Of a stretch of 64,000 bases of DNA, positions 35,401-47,790 are shown piece after piece. The stretch's first letter is position 1. Each line of letters starts with the position of its first letter. The notes under the pieces are model-generated. The model ran no database searches and was not told the DNA's origin. It was given only the letters and a program-made list of their open reading frames with translations. The position numbers were made by a program, and so were the translations under genes. The DNA is from Eonycteris spelaea (Eukaryota > Chordata > Mammalia > Chiroptera > Pteropodidae). The DNA lies in contig PUFA01000116.1 in the NCBI GenBank assembly GCA_003508835.1, positions 1,736,001-1,800,000 of the forward strand, given 5' to 3'.

Positions 35401-38400
35401 AAATACGGGGAACACAGCCGGGTGAGCTCCTCAGGGTTCCTAGCTGAGAGCAGCACAGATAGGCTGAGGCTGACAATGGTGTATGTGTGCGCACACGCCA
35501 TTAAGTGTGCACGTGATGTCTAACAGTACGTGCGCATTGAGTTTACCGTCGTCAGGCACTCTAATGAACACTCCCGGGACCCCGCGCACCTCAGCAGCCC
35601 ACCTCCTCTCTCAGACACAGCTCGTCTTACGGGAAACTCAAGCATGACGAACGGAGAGAACTCTCTGGCAAGTCGGGAAAGTGAGCAGTAGGGCTCAGAG
35701 AACCCAGTCTCTGGACTTGGGGCCCTCCTGGGAACACACCCCTGTCACGAGACCCCAGGCTCACCTGCACTGAGGCCGAAGTGGTCCCTGGGCTCTGTCC
35801 TCCTTGGGCCATCACCAGGGCTGCTGCCAGTGGCGGTGCCACCGGAGCGTGGGGACGGCGGGCCAGGACCCTTGCTGCTGGGAAGCGGGTCCCTCTCTGC
35901 ATCACAAACAAAGCTGGCGTCAGGGCCGTGGCCCCAGCCTGGGGCACAGCTCCCTGCCCTCGTCTCCCGGACAAGCTCACCTTGCGGGAGTGGCTGCCAG
36001 GGCTCAGGCTCCGGCCTCTGGTCACCTTCAGAGGAGCAGGAGCTGGAGCTGGAGCTGGAGCTGGAGCTGGAGCCAGAGCCGGAGCTGGGGCTGGGGCCGG
36101 GGCCGGGGCCGGGCCGAGGCCGGGGCCAGCCAAGCAGGCGAAGCGCAGGGGCCTCCCAGGCAAGATCCCCTTCAGAGAGTTCTCCAGGCAGTGGAGCGGG
36201 GAGGGCGTGGTGGTTGTCCCTGGGCAAACGACAACGTAAGACCCTCTGTCCTTCAGGCTGAGGACCAGCAGGAAGCTGGTCTCTGCTGGTCTGGCCAATG
36301 GCCCAGACAAGCTCTGGTGGACCTGAACAGCCCCCCTCTGGCTGTGGACGGTGGAGAGAAGCAAAGCCAGAGCCCGGCCAGGGTCCCGGAAGTCTCAAGT
36401 CCCTGGAGCCACTACTCATTGGCTCCAGCCAGGCCCTGGGTCTTACAAGCCGGGCAGCACCTCCTACTTGCACTGAGGACCGGCAGTCCAAAGCACAGGC
36501 TCAGTTACGTCCGCAGGACGCCCCGAAGCCAGCTCTTCTCTGGTGGGAGTATTCGCCACACCGTATTTATTCAAGCAAGCCAAAGTCTCCGGCGCTCAGC
36601 AGGGCTAGGCCAGAATTCTGCTGTGGGTTAAACTAAGCGGATCGGCAGCAGGGGGAACACCCTCTGCCCTGGGAACCCACCTTGATAAATGAGACCTTCC
36701 CCCGGACAATCCCCACAATCCCCGCAGCCAGATCAAGCCAGTGTTCTCCGCCCACCCTTCTTCTCCGTACTTTGAGACTTTATCTTCTCTTAGCACAAGT
36801 CCGAGCGCCCTGGCCAGCGGTCTTTGGGGACCGTGCGCATGGCTCGCAGGGGACGCGGCTCACATGCTCCAGCCAGCAGTCTGGGGAACGGGGATCAGAC
36901 CGGGGAGGTACAGAGGAACATAGCGGGAAGGGAAACCTATTCCCCTGGCACAGGCTTTATCTGGAGGGAACACATGCCAGTGAGCGCTGGCGGGGAGACG
37001 TCCGCTCACCATCTGGGAGCCACCTCCACGGTCCTGGCCTGGTGGCCGCACGGTCTTTGAGCCCTTGCTGGCAGCAGGCAGGGACACTGCTGGGGGCGAG
37101 TGCCTGCGGGCTGGCCGGCCTCAGGCTCCTGGTGGGCACGTCTCCCCCACGTGGTCCCAGACGGACTGGATCACAGGCATCGCCCCTCAGTCCTGCTTTA
37201 ATGAGAGGCCAAGAGGCCTGTCAGCCCCCGGAGTTAACAGACAGAGGGAAACTCCGTCAGCGTCGGATTCTTGGACACACGAGCTCCAGGTGCGGGGCAC
37301 ACTCCGGTCCTGCAGATGCCCTCAGGGGCTGCCCAAATCCTATAGAATCTCTTTGGACCCAGACACCTGGATCCCTGGGAGCCCCACAGCTCAGTGACTG
37401 TGGCAAACATCAAGGCACGTGGGGCCAGCAGAGCCATGGTTAAGACACTCCGCAGCCACGGCCTGAGAGGCAGAGGGCGCTGCCCTGGTTCTACCCCCAG
37501 CCCTCCTACCCCACCGCTGGCCTAACTCTGGCCTTCCGGCCACAGGCCAGCCTCTCTGCCCAGGCTATTTCCAGGGCATCTGTGTCTCAGGGGTGGGTGC
37601 AGGCCCTCCAGCTGCTGGGGGAAGCGGGGCCTGGGGCGCTGAGCTTGGGAGGGCCTTTTCTTGCTCCCAGACACCCAGGCAGCTGTACTTTACCTTCCTG
37701 CTCTGCTGTCCAGTTCTTGGGCTCTGCTCTCCGTGGTCCCCTGTCCCCTGCCGAGGACCAGGACCAGGCAGGCTGTGACCTGGGCGCAGGTATCTCTCGG
37801 AGACAGTTCTCTAGGCCCTGGAGCGGAGAGCTGCCCACTGGGCCTCCTGTGAAAAGCCAACATTCGGAACTTCGTCAGAGCCTTGCTTCCATGAACCTCA
37901 GGAGCCTTGCTTGCGCCCTGTCCAGGGCGGCGGGGCCCACAGGAGGAGGCGCAGAGTGCTGGACCTGTCACGGCAGTTCAGGGCCCTTGGACCAAGACCT
38001 GGCCCCAAGCACGTGGCAGTCCTGGCTCTGGGCGGCCCTGCCAAAGCCGGGCCAGCCTGTCTCGGCCACCGATGTGGAAGCCTGGTCGGGGGCTGCGATG
38101 AGGGAGGCCGGCCACAGGCCCGCTGTCAGGAGACCCAGCTCTACCCGTGAGGGACGCTGCTGCCCCACCTCACCCACAGGACGGCCCTGAGGACCGGAAG
38201 TCACTGGGCCGCCCTCACCACTCAGAGGGGAAACACCAAGGGTGCCCTCGCCTCCGGGTATGATGGGGGGTAGGTCAAGGCCGACCAACACTGATGCGGT
38301 TCAGCTAGGAGAGGAAACCAAACGAACTGCCCAAGTCATGTTCCTAGCGACAGCTATGGGAGCGACCGGACCTAGATGAGCCGAAATTCTAGAGCAGGAG

Positions 38401-41400
38401 GAGCCCTTCCTACGTGAGCTGACATCTCTGGCCATGTTCTTTGCAGGTGTTAGCTGCTGCAGGGACAGGAAGAAAAACCACCAGACACGCCGCGGTCGTG
38501 TGGGGCTGCAGTGCGCAAGTGCCACTTGTCGGGACCCCAAACATGGCCTTCCTCAGGGGATAGTGCTGAGTCCTGGGGCAACCGGGGGGGGGTGCTTCTG
38601 AAAGACAACGCAGACTCTCTACAGTTTGGGCTACTTAGCAAACAAGGTCTGTCAACAGCGGATCTGCGGGAGAGAAACGTGCTGACCACGACACCGTGCA
38701 GCTGCTGGAGGGCACAGGAAGGCTGAGGCGGGGCGCGGGAGCGCCGGAGCGCAGTGCCGGCCCCGAGCGAGGTGGGGAAGCCGAGCGAGGTGGGGAAGCC
38801 GAGCGAGGTGGGGAAGCCGTGCGCAAAATGCCACCGCCTCTGTGAGGGGCCAGGAAGCTCGGCCAGTGGCAGGTCTCTGAAGGTGAAAGAACTCAGCAGG
38901 GGTGAATCAGGGAGGGCAGGAGAGGGAGATGTCACCTTTCCTACATACCCTTTTGCGGCTTTTGAACAAGACCACGAGTTATATTGCCGATTAAAGACTA
39001 AGAATTAGGAAAGTGGGCTGCATTTTGGGAGGAAGGAGCCCCACGCCCGAGTCGGTGATGCCTGGCAGGGTGCAGGGATCCAGGCCATGCGGGGGGCCCG
39101 GTCCTGCCCTCTGGGCCCCGGCTGGCTGGGTGCAGAGTCCTGGGTGAGCTCTAGATCTCTCCACTGACAACAGGGGAGGCCAGGACACAGAGGTGAGCCC
39201 TGGGGCAGTGACAAGGTCAACCAAGAGCACTTGGATTGTACAGGTGGGAAAAAGGTTGAGGGGGGACACTGGAGAGTCCTGCAAGATTCCAAGAAGGCGA
39301 CAGCTCACCATGGATGCCTCTCTGCAGAGTGTGACCTGGAGAGACACAGGTCACCAGACACCCTCTTTAAGGTGGTTTTCCATGAACCTCATGACACTTT
39401 TTCCAAGTCGGAGATCAGTCTGATAACACAGGTACTTACTTCTTAGTGGCTGAGGTAAGAAAGATGCTAAGAGACACCCCTTTTATTTTAAAGAGATCTT
39501 TGATGCTGCCCGGCCCCTTCTGAGCCAAGTAGCTAAAACAGAAAAGCAAGTCCCATGTCTCTCCTGCCTGGGCACCCAGCTGTGCTTCTCACACTGGGGC
39601 TGGCGGCCGGACTCGGGCAGGCTGGACGTGACAGTGGGCTGGGGCGCCTCCCTCCCCTTCCCAGGATCGACCCCAGCCTCAGACTGGCCAACGCACCTTT
39701 TCCAGGCCTGCGCCCCTGGCTGCCTTCTGGGCTCTGGAAATCCACGTCCCCGTCAGTACTGCTGGACGAGGAGAAGCTGATGGGGGTGCCACGGGGTCCT
39801 GGGGGAAGAGCCAAGCTGTCTCTCATGAAGCTCTGCAAGCCCAGAGCCAGAAGAGGCCCCACGGTCACCTCTGCAAGAAACGGTAGAGCTGGCATCATGG
39901 GAAAAGCCACTGGAGGTCCCCTGGGCCCAAAGGACCTCCCATTGGGGTCTCCCCTTCGGGTCGGCAGCTCAGGCTGCTGACTGAAAAGCCGCAGCGTGCT
40001 AACATGCGCCGGGCGTTGGTCCGGAGGGGCTGGAGAGAGGACATAAGGGCTTCGACGAGGCAGCGGGCAGGGAGAGTCCACCTGGCCCCCACCCAGCCCG
40101 GGAGCTGTTTGGAGGCAGGCACAGAAGCGGGGCTGGCGGGTAGGGTGGGGAGAGAGGTGTGAGCTTCGAGGCCCAGGCCAAGGAGGACATGAGAGTGATC
40201 TCCGCCCTGTGCCGTGGCAGGGATACATGCCACCTGCAGCCCACGTCCCAGGCTACCTTGACTGTGCGATCCACGGGGCTGCAGCTCGGGCCTCTGAGAC
40301 CCGGGGTCTCCAGGCTGGGGGCTCCGGAACCAAGACGTGGCCGGCGGCTGGGGAGGTAACGACCCACTCAGGGGAATGCCCTTCAGACAGGCCTCCAGGG
40401 CTTCCAGGGGTGAGCTCGAGGCACTGCCGGCTGGGACAGGGGAGATGGCCCTATCACCATCTCTGGCAGGTCCCCTGGCCTGGCCCCCGGCTGGCTCTCC
40501 CACCCGCCTTTTGCAGGGTGATGAATCCTGCGCCAGGTGTGGGAGCCTGCCAGGCAGAACACCCTACTGTGGGGGACGTTGGTCTGCTCTCTGTTCCTGC
40601 TGGGAGAATGACACGCACTGCACCCCCAGGCCCCGGTGGGGCGGGGACACCCAGGTGGATGCAGCGGCCGGCCCTGCCAGTTAGGAAACCCCTGTGAACA
40701 CAGGTCCTTACTCCGGGGGGCTTCCCGGGCCAGGGCCTGATGAGGGAGGACGTGACTAAGAGAGGGGGCTAGATGCTCGAGGGTGCTGGCTGGGTCCTCC
40801 CCAGTGGACTGGACCCGCTCCTCCCATGTGGGTGGGCAGAACCGTGATGGGGGGCTGGGAACCCCATGAGGACTCGAGCAGACGACCCAGGCCTCACCTT
40901 GAGCTGTGGGGCCCCAGCTGGGCACGCGGATCCCACTGGCATCTCCATCGTCCCCCGGGCTACCGCTAGCAGAGGGGCTGCGGGTCCACTTGCCGAGCTG
41001 ACAGGATGCTGGCACTGGGGGCTCTGGCCCCAGCCATCTTCCACCTTCACGACAGGGCCAGGGCAGGGAGGAGAGGTCTGGAGGGGTCCGGGCCCTGTGG
41101 GAAGCCCACCATGAGGCCCTGCAGGGTTAGGATGGGGCTCCCAAGGCCCTTGGCCTCCACAGCTGTCTCAGCTCTGAGATAGTCCCTGCTCAGTGCCAGC
41201 AGATGAAACAACTCGCACACCCTGTCCCACCCCCAAGCTCCCCGACCCTGGGGCACCTCCAGGGGTTTCCACCAAGGGTGTCAAGTCGGCCCTCCCCATG
41301 CAGTACCAGTCTCCTCCGAAACCAGCACATCTGACTCAGTTTGACTCCCTCAGTGTTCCGAGAAGCTGTCGGGTGTGGAAACGCTACCCCAGTCCACGCG

Positions 41401-44400
41401 GACGCTGATGAGAACCCCACATCCAAACATGCCCCGAATGTCTGCTGGGCTGGAACCGCCCTCCGCTCTCAGTTCCTCTCCCCGCCTGCCTTCTCTTCCT
41501 CCCCCTGGAACTTGGCTCCTACTCTAAGAGACAATCTGGAAAATTATCGTGGATGCTGAAGCACCTCCTGCACGAACTCCATTTACAGTGCTGATCCCCG
41601 ACATCTGGCTACCCCACGTGAAATGCCGACACGTGGCCTGAGTGTCTTACTGCGGAGGGTCACCCACAGTCCTGCTTGGAGCGGCGGAAAGAATGGGTGA
41701 CGCCCAGGGCCCTCCCAGCGCAGCCAGAGGCCTTTACCTCCAGAATTCCTCTTCCAGGCCCCTGGATCCTCCTGCAGCTGTGGGTCCCCAGACCCTGAGT
41801 GGCTGAGGCGAGTGTCCCGGGCTGCTGGGATCTCCTTCAGACAGTTCAGCAGACCCTGGAGAGGACAATCCCCGGACGCTGCCTCTGTTTTCACTGCCAG
41901 AAAAAGACACAGATCTTCTCCTGAGCCCGGTGTGCTTAGTTTTTGTAACAAACAAGTGGACAATCAGGTGAGCAGTTAAAAAAGTTCAGAGCCAAAAACC
42001 TGGACACGTGGGTCACCTGCAACTCACTGGTCTCGCACAGGCCACTGTCTTCTTGGTGGCCGGTTTATAACTGCCTGTCTACACAGCCCCAGAACCAGAC
42101 GGAGAAAGAAGGGGAGCTGTGCAGGTGCATCGCGAAGGCACAGCACTGGTGTGACCCCAACTGCAGATGAAGGAGGCAGCTGACGGGTCGCCACTTCTGG
42201 ACCGATTCCTGGGCCCTGAATAGGGCTTACGTTTTGGGAACGTACACATAAACCCATTACTGTACCCACCCTCAGGCGGGAACAGTGACGCCCTTTTGCA
42301 GGTGGGGAAACTGAGGCTCAAAGGCTGCAGGAGCCTTTCACAGTCTGCACAGCAAACAGGTGACAGACTCCAGGCAGGCACTCCCGCCACCACCACGCTG
42401 CCCTGATCCCCCAAGTCCACACCGAGCACCCCACTTAGTGTCAGCCCTCACTCAGAAGTCCCTCACTAGGATGCGTGAAGAACAGAAAAGGACCCGGGGC
42501 TCAGAAATATGACCCTGATGATACTGAAGCAGTCAAGTCACAAATGATCCTTCAAGAAGGCACTCGATTTATAGGGAAATACCTACGGAAAGGCAATTTG
42601 AGTTTTGGGGCTTCAGAAACCCTGGCCTGAGGAGACAGGTCTCCAGGGACTCGCCTCCCCAGGGAAGACCCCCAGACCCAGCTCTGGCCTGGTCAGCCAC
42701 GACGCACTAGGGGTGGGGGCAAGCTTGGGGACGTCTCAGGGCGCTGGGGCCCAGGCACCAGGCTTTTCTTTAGGCAGCTGATGATGCCTTGTAAGGGGCT
42801 GTTCCCAGGAGAGGTTCCTGGGGGAGCCGCATGATCGGCCGAGCTCAGTGCATCCCTGATGGTGGCAGTCTTTGAGATTTCCCACCCAGGAGAAGGGGAT
42901 GGCACCTGCCCAGATGGAGGAGCCACATGATACGCCTCTGTTTCCCTGCCCCGCTCAGCCCTGGGGCGGGTCCCACCTCAGGAAAGCCAGCCTCTCACCT
43001 GCCCCGGCGGCCCCTCTCTCTGCTTTCCGTGGCTCTTCCTCCTGCCGGGGCTACAGGTGGGAGGGCTGCGCTCCCGGCCTGGGGCTTCGGGGCCTTCCTC
43101 CCCTGCAGGCCTCCGTGGGTCAGCAGCATCTATAGCAGGAGAGACACGAAGTCCCTTCCAGGCCTGGCTCCTGGCCCGGGGGAATTGCCCCAGACCTGGT
43201 GCCCAGAGGACAGGCCTCTCCAGTCCTACATCCCTGGGGGGCAGCCAAGTCCTGGGAACTCGGACTTGGGGCAGAGCCAGTTCCTGCACGACTTGTTCCA
43301 GGAGTCCTGCCTGGGGAAGGCGGGGGGTTCGGGGTCCTCTCCCAGTTTCTCCCTGGTGTAACCATAAATACCAAAATTGTTCACTCCAAATACCCGGGAC
43401 CCTCCCCCAACCCCAGTCTCTGACTTTGGCTCAGCAGGGGACACCAGCAGCCTCAACAAAAAGGCCCCAATCTTGCACTCATGCTTCTCGAATGTGGGCA
43501 CATGGAACCCCAGAGCAAAGATGCCAGACCACGCCTAAAACCACAGGCTAAACGGGGTATTTTTTCAGGCATGCTCATTGTATTCTGTATTAATTTAAAA
43601 TATTTTTAATCAAAACAAGATGTTGCAAAAAATTTTTAAATAAAGTGAGACCATACAGAAATTAAAATGGCTACCCTTGCCCTCCTCTGCTCTTAGGATT
43701 GCCCTTACGAAAAGGTCTGAGAATCGGACCAGGTGATTCAGGTAGCACAGGTATGCTACCTGCTGCTGGGCCTGCGTGTTAGAACCGTCCCCTGCTCACT
43801 GTGTGTGAACAGCGTGAGCAACGTGAGCATGCACAACTCCAGGAGTAGGGCTGGGTGAGAGGCCACCGGGGACCGAGCATCACGGCTCCTCTGGCCTACA
43901 CACAGAGGCGGACGACCTGAGCTGCTCCCCAGGGAGCTTGTCCCTGTTTAGCAGCAAGAGAAACTGAGTCCCAGAGAAAATGAAGAGGGGTCAGGGTCTG
44001 GTCCCCTGACTCCAGGGTCGGAGCCCCTGCCCCTGCTAGGTCACACTCACTGATGGAGAGGGGGCTCCCCTGCCCCCTGGATCCAGGTGAACCCTGGATG
44101 ATGGCCTGCCACTGGGCATGATGGCCAGGCCGGGCCGGCTGACGGCTGTGTCTGGAAGGCAGCCAGGTAGGCCTCGGAGAGGACAAGCTTCCACAGTCAC
44201 AGCTGCTGTTGGGGAGGAGGGAGAAGACACTGGAAGCTGGAATGTAAGCCCAGCGACAGGTAAAACACCCCTGACGTTGTCTGATCCCAGCCCTTCCTTG
44301 CCGCATGCCACTGACAGTACAGACCAAAGACAAGGCCTACGTGCTGCACTGTCCTCCCTGGGCCCTGAAACGCCAACTCACAGCCATGGTCCTCTTCTGA

Positions 44401-47400
44401 TACAATCCCTTCCACCCCTACCTGTTTCATTTACCGTCAACTGAGCAGGCTCGAAGGAACCCTACAGGCCAGGGCTGGTGGGGACAGGTTCCCCCGAGGA
44501 GGTGAGGCCTGAACTGGGAAGGGCGAGGGAGCAGGGCATGGCACGGGCAGGGAGGGAGAGCTGGGTGAGGCGGGAAGAGCACAGGCTGGGAGGGGGACCT
44601 GGGTCCCCACTGGCCACTCAGACAAGGCACGGCTTCCTCTTCCTCACCTACAGAACGCAGGGCACAACGTGGCAGGGGCCACGAGAGTGCGGATGAAGCC
44701 ACATAGAAACCACCGAGAAAAGTCAGAAGCCTCCATCTCGCCAACTATCCGTGTGCACTGAGGGCAGACATGCTGCTGGGGTTTTGTGCAAAGGGGTGAC
44801 TCTGCCACGGGCCTGGCACACGGTGCGCGGCACTGCCCACAGCCTGGACTTCACCTTGGGGACTGCAGAGAGGCTGCCCCACTGCCCGACTCACCCTCGG
44901 GGCTCGCCCGCTCCTCGTCCAGGCTGGCACCCCGGCTCTCAGGGCCAACATCCCCAAACAGGAACCCCGGGATCTCCTTCACCAGCTGCACCAGGGCGGT
45001 GAGGTGCAGGCTGTGCTGGGGTGCTCCTCCTGCCGGAGAGGCCACAGTGAACCCCCACACCCTACGCCTGCTCAGCACTCACGCTTCCGTGCTCATCACC
45101 AAACCAGCATCTCATATGATCCTCCCGTCACATGAGGAGTGACAAAGGAGAGACCGGTGTCCGTGACATAAAGGGGACTCAGGCCCGGTGACCTGCCCAC
45201 TGGCACAGCCAAAACTGTGGGCTGGGAGCCAGGGTGCCTGGATTCTTCTATACTCTGTCACTCCTCTCGGGGGACACCAGGAGGGCTGCCTCCCACCCCC
45301 TGCCACCATCTGGGCCCTCTGCCTTTCCTGGCGTCCCCTAACCTCCCGGCCTTGCCCAGGGGCCACATCCACCATCTGAGGTCTCCAGATGCTGGCCCTG
45401 TGGCAGCATCTTCCGGAGCTGCACGCTGGCTCCGCACAGGCAGAGGCAGGAAGGGGGCCTGGAGAGATGACGCTCCCCAAGGGCGACGCGAGGTTTCTTC
45501 TGAGCACATCATACAAGGGGCAACAGTGTGCCGGGCTCCCAGCAGAGCGGGGCGGTGAGTGACAGATCCTGGAGGGGCAGGGGTCGGGAGTGCAGTGAGG
45601 TGGGAGGGCTGAGGTCACAGTGTTCCCTGAGGAGTGGAGCTGGGGGCTGAGGATCACACTGTGGGAGCGATGAGAGTGAGTCCACCTGGACACAGGCTGC
45701 CCTGGGTGACCAGGATGCCCAAAGGGGACTGGCCTTTGTCCGCCAAGCTTACTTACCTGGGGCACTGTCCCTAGGAGGCTCCTCCTGTCCCTCACCAGCT
45801 TGGCTCCTGCTCATGGCTCCTCCAGGCTCCATGGGAGACAGGAAGGCAGAGAGGGGGAGTGGCTCAGCTGTCCCTGGGAATAAAAACAGGGACAGTCCCC
45901 CTGGAATAGAAGTTCGCCTCCATCCTTCCAAGTACAATCAAGCAGGCGGCCTAGTACCTGCACACCCCTGCTCCCGTTCACACACGTTTGTGTGACGCCC
46001 AAACCCCAAGGACCAGAGCATCAGAACCTGAGAGACGACCTTGCTGGTGTCTCACAGCTTTTCAGTGCCCCGCCGAAGCGTGCCCGGACCGTTGGGGCGT
46101 CCACAGGATCCACGCAGCCTAATAGGACAGCGAGGCCCCCAGCTGGGCCAAGGCTCTTGGAACACCGCCTCAGACGGTGCTCCTTTTTGTGGATGAAAAC
46201 TAAGGCCGGGCCGGTCCCAGGGCAACTCTGACATGCTTGGTGCTGGGGCCAGCCTCCCTTCCGCGCTTCAGCGTGGACACTTGCCGCACCTCCCCAGAGA
46301 GGCCCCAAGGGCGCGGCCAGCTCACCCAGGGACACCAGCGCCTCATAGTTCTCCTGCATCACGTCCCTGTAGAGCTCCCTCTGTCCCTCCCCCAGGAGCT
46401 GCCACTCGTCCTTGGAGAACTGCACAGCCAGGTCCTGGAAGGCGATGGACACCTGTGGGCACAATCTCGGGGGAGTTGGCCGGTTCCATCCTGGCGAGGC
46501 CAAGTGTCACCAGGGAGCGGGGAGCACGAAACCAGTAGGCATATTTGAGTAATGGTGTCCTTGGGCTTCTTAACTGGACAGCCAGAGCTGCAAGGGAGTC
46601 TCCTACAGCATTCAATTTACCTGGCTGTTCTTCCTCCTAGAAGTTTGTGGGGCATTAAAAACACCAAGGTCCTGGCACAGTGACTGCTCTGCCTGGTCAC
46701 AGGCTGCCCCAGGCCCGAGCCCCAGGCCTCCCCCATACCCCAACCATGGAGTCTGTTGCCTGAGGTTGTCCCAAGCTCATGAGCCACCACAATTACAGAA
46801 CTGACTTCCAGAAGAGCATGTGGCAACTCCCCCCACCCCCCACACACTGGTATCGCATTTTCCTAGCACCTTCACAGCACTGCACGCAACTCGCTCAAAC
46901 TGTGCCCAGGTTGACAGATGGGTTCTCCCTTCAACTCTCGGATCCCTTCAACTCTCGGAGCTACACAGCTTACTTAGAGGATAAAACCTGGGAGTGGTGG
47001 GATGGACCTAGTTCCATGTCTCACCGCCTCCCCAGGGGTCCAGGATCCTATCAAGAATACAAGAATAAAAGTATCAGATTTACTCATTCCCTGAGGCCTT
47101 CATGCCCACCACTCCCAGGATAATTTATAATTAGTTAAAAGAAGCCAAGACGAGGGAAGGCGATGCTTAACCCAAAGGACCGAGTTCCCAAAGGTGAAGA
47201 GATGTCTTGTACGTGTATACTGCAGGCGAGGAGTAGGGAGAGGTCGCCTAAGGTCTGGACTTCACACGAAATCCTGCGCACTGGACCCGCCCAGCCCCGC
47301 ACAGCCCGATCTCAAAGTTGGCAGGTCCCGTACTCTTTCCTCGTCCCCGGGGGCCGCGCCGTGCCCCGCAAAGCGGACGGGCCCAGGCGGGCGTGCGTCG

Positions 47401-47451
47401 TTCCTCCCCGGCTTACGGCGGGGTCCCGGCTCGCCTTACCTGGCGCGCCAT
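31667..47451 (-). CDS. KRBA1: KRAB-A domain-containing protein 1
   Basis: Minus-strand exons: 47440-47451, 46326-46452 (KRAB-A), 45757-45873, 44895-45029, 44051-44205, 42999-43129, about 42680-42817, 41738-41893, 40898-41094, 40257-40430, 39697-39870, 37694-37846, 37010-37192, 35981-36219, 35765-35896, 33931-34092 and about 31667-32407. The start reads MARQ, and the KRAB box follows directly. Internal exons carry repeats of the type PLxGLxxCLKxIP, the hallmark of the KRBA1 family, and the last exon a coiled-coil ([19 protein letters not shown]). KRAB boxes usually recruit TRIM28 for repression, but this protein has no zinc fingers and its role is poorly known (family knowledge). Six exons (5, 6, 7, 9, 14, 17) show apparent one-base losses that break frame; eleven are phase-perfect. 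The end of exon 7 and the exact stop are the least certain points. Confidence 0.93.
34800..35360. repeat. Possible LTR-like fragment in KRBA1 intron
   Basis: AT-rich start, then a CCAAT box (agccaatacaaac) and an AATAAA (accctaataaacacagcacc) about 40 bases apart, followed by GC-rich DNA. The order resembles U3-R of an LTR, but no ends or target duplication could be found. Confidence 0.3.
35981..36219 (-). CDS. KRBA1: KRBA1 exon 14: repeat motif and poly-Ser hexanucleotide tract
   Basis: It opens [20 protein letters not shown] and ends [11 protein letters not shown]. Between these lies a coding AGCTCC microsatellite (about 36040-36100) that reads as poly-Ser in the frame of the 3-prime half but as Pro-Ala in the frame of the 5-prime half. 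Exon length 239 is one short of the 240 needed, so one base is missing near the GGCCCCGGCC run at about 36105-36140. Confidence 0.85.
37694..45873 (-). CDS. KRBA1: KRBA1 exons 3-12: symmetric exons with CLKEIP-type repeats
   Basis: Almost every exon begins with two bases and ends with one base of a split glycine-type codon (class 1-1). Many carry one repeat: [14 protein letters not shown] (exon 4), [12 protein letters not shown] (5), [12 protein letters not shown] (7), [14 protein letters not shown] (8), [14 protein letters not shown] (10), [14 protein letters not shown] (12). Lengths without a lost base are multiples of three (117, 135, 156, 174, 174, 153). Exons 5, 6 and 9 are one base short (155, 131, 197). 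Confidence 0.87.
38765..38818. repeat. Three perfect 18-bp tandem repeats
   Basis: The unit gagcgaggtggggaagcc is repeated exactly three times, in the KRBA1 intron between exons 11 and 12. Confidence 0.97.
42262..42405 (-). repeat. MIR SINE fragment in KRBA1 intron
   Basis: Antisense MIR core: gtggggaaactgaggctcaa, then ctgcacagcaaacaggtgac. Confidence 0.6.
43920..44035 (-). repeat. MIR-like fragment in KRBA1 intron
   Basis: Weak antisense MIR pattern (gagaaactgagtcccagaga), followed by ctggtcccctgactccaggg. Confidence 0.4.
46326..46452 (-). CDS. KRBA1: KRBA1 exon 2: KRAB A-box
   Basis: The exon is exactly 127 bases, the classic size of KRAB-A exons, with phase 0 in and phase 1 out. It reads [17 protein letters not shown] followed by [17 protein letters not shown]. 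Both the DV/DL-AVxFSxxEW and the LYRDVMxENY motifs are present. The 12-base upstream exon (47440-47451) provides MARQ. Confidence 0.93.
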
Positions 47452-47790
47452 CCCGGACCCAGCCTCCTCTCCCAGCTTCCGGCGCGGTCCCGGGCGCCAG
47501 CTCCCCGGCCCGCGACCTGTCGCGCGACCCTCAGCGTCGGCGACGGCAGAGGTCGGCGCGAGAGGAGGCGGGGCCGAAGGCGCGGGCTGCAGAGAAGGGG
47601 CGGGAGTGGACACGCCCCGCGTCCCAGAAGGGGCGGTCCTGCTTCCGCCCGGAGACCCCTGGCCTCGGCGGCTCGTGGTGCGCAGGCGCAAACTACACTT
47701 CCCAGGAGGCGCTGCGGCGCCGCTTACTCATCGCCTCAGCCGGCGACCCTGCGAAGCTGCCAGGAGGGGCTAGGCGCCGCGACTCACCTG
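47270..47790 (-). promoter_or_regulatory. KRBA1: KRBA1 CpG-rich promoter and 5-prime end
   Basis: GC- and CpG-dense DNA surrounds the KRBA1 start codon at 47449-47451. Transcription presumably begins at about 47.5-47.7 kb on the minus strand. Plus-strand open frames of up to 239 codons here are GC-driven artefacts. Confidence 0.75.
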
